5,182 nucleotides of DNA from Clostridia bacterium (GTDB lineage Bacteria > Bacillota > Clostridia > Christensenellales > Borkfalkiaceae), in NCBI GenBank assembly GCA_017646945.1, contig JAGCLN010000126.1, forward strand, positions 1-5,182. Direction: 5' to 3'. The translations under genes were made by a program, and so were the position numbers. Below the pieces are notes generated by a model that saw only the letters and a list, made by a program, of their open reading frames with translations, was not told the origin of the DNA and did not search any database. How positions within the stretch are numbered: the first letter of the stretch is position 1; every line of letters starts with the position of its first letter. Of the stretch, positions 4,800 through 5,182 are shown one piece after another.

Positions 4800-4838
4800 G
4801 CTAAAGCACCCTTGATTTAGGGTGCTTTTTGCGTGGCG
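4794..4838 (+). terminator. Strong nested terminator ending the tRNA-linked transcript
   Basis: Inner stem AAAGCACCCT (4803-4812) with AGGGTGCTTT (4819-4828), 6-base loop, then further T to 4830: a classic intrinsic terminator. An outer stem CGCCACGC (4794-4801) with GCGTGGCG (4831-4838) extends it across a small internal loop. The outer 5' arm contains the CGCCA of the second tRNA copy. Confidence 0.85.
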
Positions 4839-4902
4839 AAGAACAGTCTTTTCACCTACGGTTCAATCGCTAGCCGCGGGAAATCTCATTTTTGAGCAAA
4901 TT
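4839..4902. other. Unexplained tail between two terminators
   Basis: No gene is recognised. It holds a GC-rich patch with two adjoining palindromes, GCTAGC (4869-4874) and CCGCGG (4874-4879), unlike the AT-rich surroundings, and a small hairpin CTCA-TTTT-TGAG (4885-4896). It may be the distal part of the same repeat or mini-element as 4589-4838; no promoter or coding signal is seen. Confidence 0.35.
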
Positions 4903-4928
4903 AAAAAGCACGGAAATCCGTGCTTTTT
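4903..4928. terminator. Bidirectional terminator between the tRNA region and the small minus-strand gene
   Basis: AAAAAGCACGG (4903-4913) pairs with CCGTGCTTTTT (4918-4928), 11 bp around a 4-base loop. A5 on one side and T5 on the other give a U-tract for both directions. It begins one base after the stop of the minus-strand gene and would also catch plus-strand read-through. Confidence 0.85.
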
Positions 4929-4929
4929 A

Positions 4930-5182
4930 TTAAATATCATAATTAAATCCAATGTCCTTTATTGAAACGTCTAAATCGCTTTCTATAAAATAAGTTTCTA
5001 ATGCAATTAAGCATTGTTTACAAGCCAATGCTGCAAGTTTTTTCAAATTCGAATTTACACTTGCAGAAGTTGAAACAGTACTTTCAGAAATATCATACGA
5101 CAAACTATCCGTATAATAATCTACTTCTGATGCATCAACTATACCTTCCAATTCATAATTTTCATACTTCATACTCCATTTA
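4930..5182 (-). CDS. Small acidic protein of unknown function, probably 5'-truncated by window edge
   Basis: I do not recognise this protein. From the ATG at 5172 it would be 80 residues: an acidic, tyrosine-rich N-terminal part (KYENYELEG, DYYTDSLSYD), a serine/threonine run near 28-41 and a hydrophobic, probably helical segment LKKLAALACKQCLIALETYF (43-62) containing CxxC. No signal peptide is seen. The start is doubtful: GGAG lies only one base before ATG 5172, too close for normal use, and the frame stays open to the window edge (in-frame KWS before the Met), so translation probably starts further upstream. Codon use is clearly more AT-rich than in the other genes, which could mean acquired DNA. 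The stop is followed directly by a bidirectional terminator, supporting a real transcription unit. Confidence 0.55.
   Translation of the reverse strand, partial: KWSMKYENYELEGIVDASEVDYYTDSLSYDISESTVSTSASVNSNLKKLAALACKQCLIALETYFIESDLDVSIKDIGFNYDI

Larger units (their letters stand above)
4589..4838 (+). ncRNA. Candidate structured RNA or mini-element downstream of tRNA-Ser
   Basis: No protein gene fits here, but foldable structure is nearly continuous. H1: 4589-4602 with 4613-4626 (13 of 14 pairs), directly after the tRNA CCA. H2: CGTTTTGC (4666-4673) with GCAAAACG (4679-4686). H3: GTTTGCT (4687-4693) plus AACT with AGTT plus AGCAAAC (4726-4732). H4: a perfect palindrome with 11-base arms, 4733-4755. 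H5: TGGCcTC (4762-4768) with GAGCCA (4774-4779). H2, H3 and H4 abut with no gap. AGAACAGGATTTG (4643-4655) pairs with 4778-4790 and would close H2-H5 into one multi-helix domain ahead of the terminator. Co-transcription with tRNA-Ser is inferred, since no separate promoter is evident. I know no named RNA family that matches. An eroded or non-autonomous integrated element is the main alternative. Confidence 0.5.

Noticed and set aside
4853..4876. tRNA T-arm-like sequence with GTTCAAT loop in the tail
   Set aside because: The stem needs a bulged base, the closing pair does not match the T-arm rule, and no other tRNA arm is present.

Overview
The window reads like the chromosome of a low-GC, anaerobic member of the Bacillota (Clostridia-like), probably an uncultured gut lineage. 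The evidence is AT-rich spacers, near-consensus sigma-A promoters (TTGACA-17-TAAAAT type), purine-rich Shine-Dalgarno sites, a tRNA gene with encoded CCA, and a two-gene SufC/SufB-type Fe-S assembly operon of the kind found in anaerobes. This placement is inference; no taxonomic marker is present.

Layout. (1) 1-1306, minus strand: 3'-truncated phosphohexomutase (phosphoglucomutase/phosphomannomutase superfamily) with unusual active-site motifs (TASHLP, DTDVDR, ETSGHG). (2) 1307-1513: divergent intergenic region with one well-formed promoter in each direction. (3) 1514-2650, plus: M20-family zinc metallopeptidase related to carboxypeptidase G2, ending in a strong hairpin. (4) 2764-4411, plus: a SufC-like ATPase and a short SufB/D-like scaffold, one base apart. 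This is a minimal Suf ('SMS'-type) operon whose promoter lies so close to the first ATG that the mRNA should be leaderless. (5) 4436-4588: tRNA-Ser(GGA) with its own promoter and a hairpin upstream. (6) 4589-4929: no protein gene, but dense RNA-like structure. There is a hairpin right after the tRNA, an inverted 15-base copy of the tRNA T-arm/acceptor region, three abutting hairpins (one a perfect 23-base palindrome), a 22-base direct repeat of the tRNA 3' end, a nested terminator, an unexplained tail and a bidirectional terminator. (7) 4930-5182, minus: AT-rich small gene of unknown function, probably continuing past the right edge.

Most interesting part: 4589-4838 looks like an undescribed tRNA-Ser-linked structured RNA or tRNA-targeted mini-element. 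The inverted copy (4643-4657) can pair either with the tRNA itself (4566-4580, 15 bp) or with the downstream copy of the tRNA 3' end (4778-4790, 13 bp). The second pairing would close a multi-helix domain directly before a terminator. These pairings are read directly from the sequence; any function is inference.

The protein genes are housekeeping in character: sugar-phosphate interconversion, peptide or amide hydrolysis, and Fe-S cluster assembly. Only the two suf-like genes form an evident operon.
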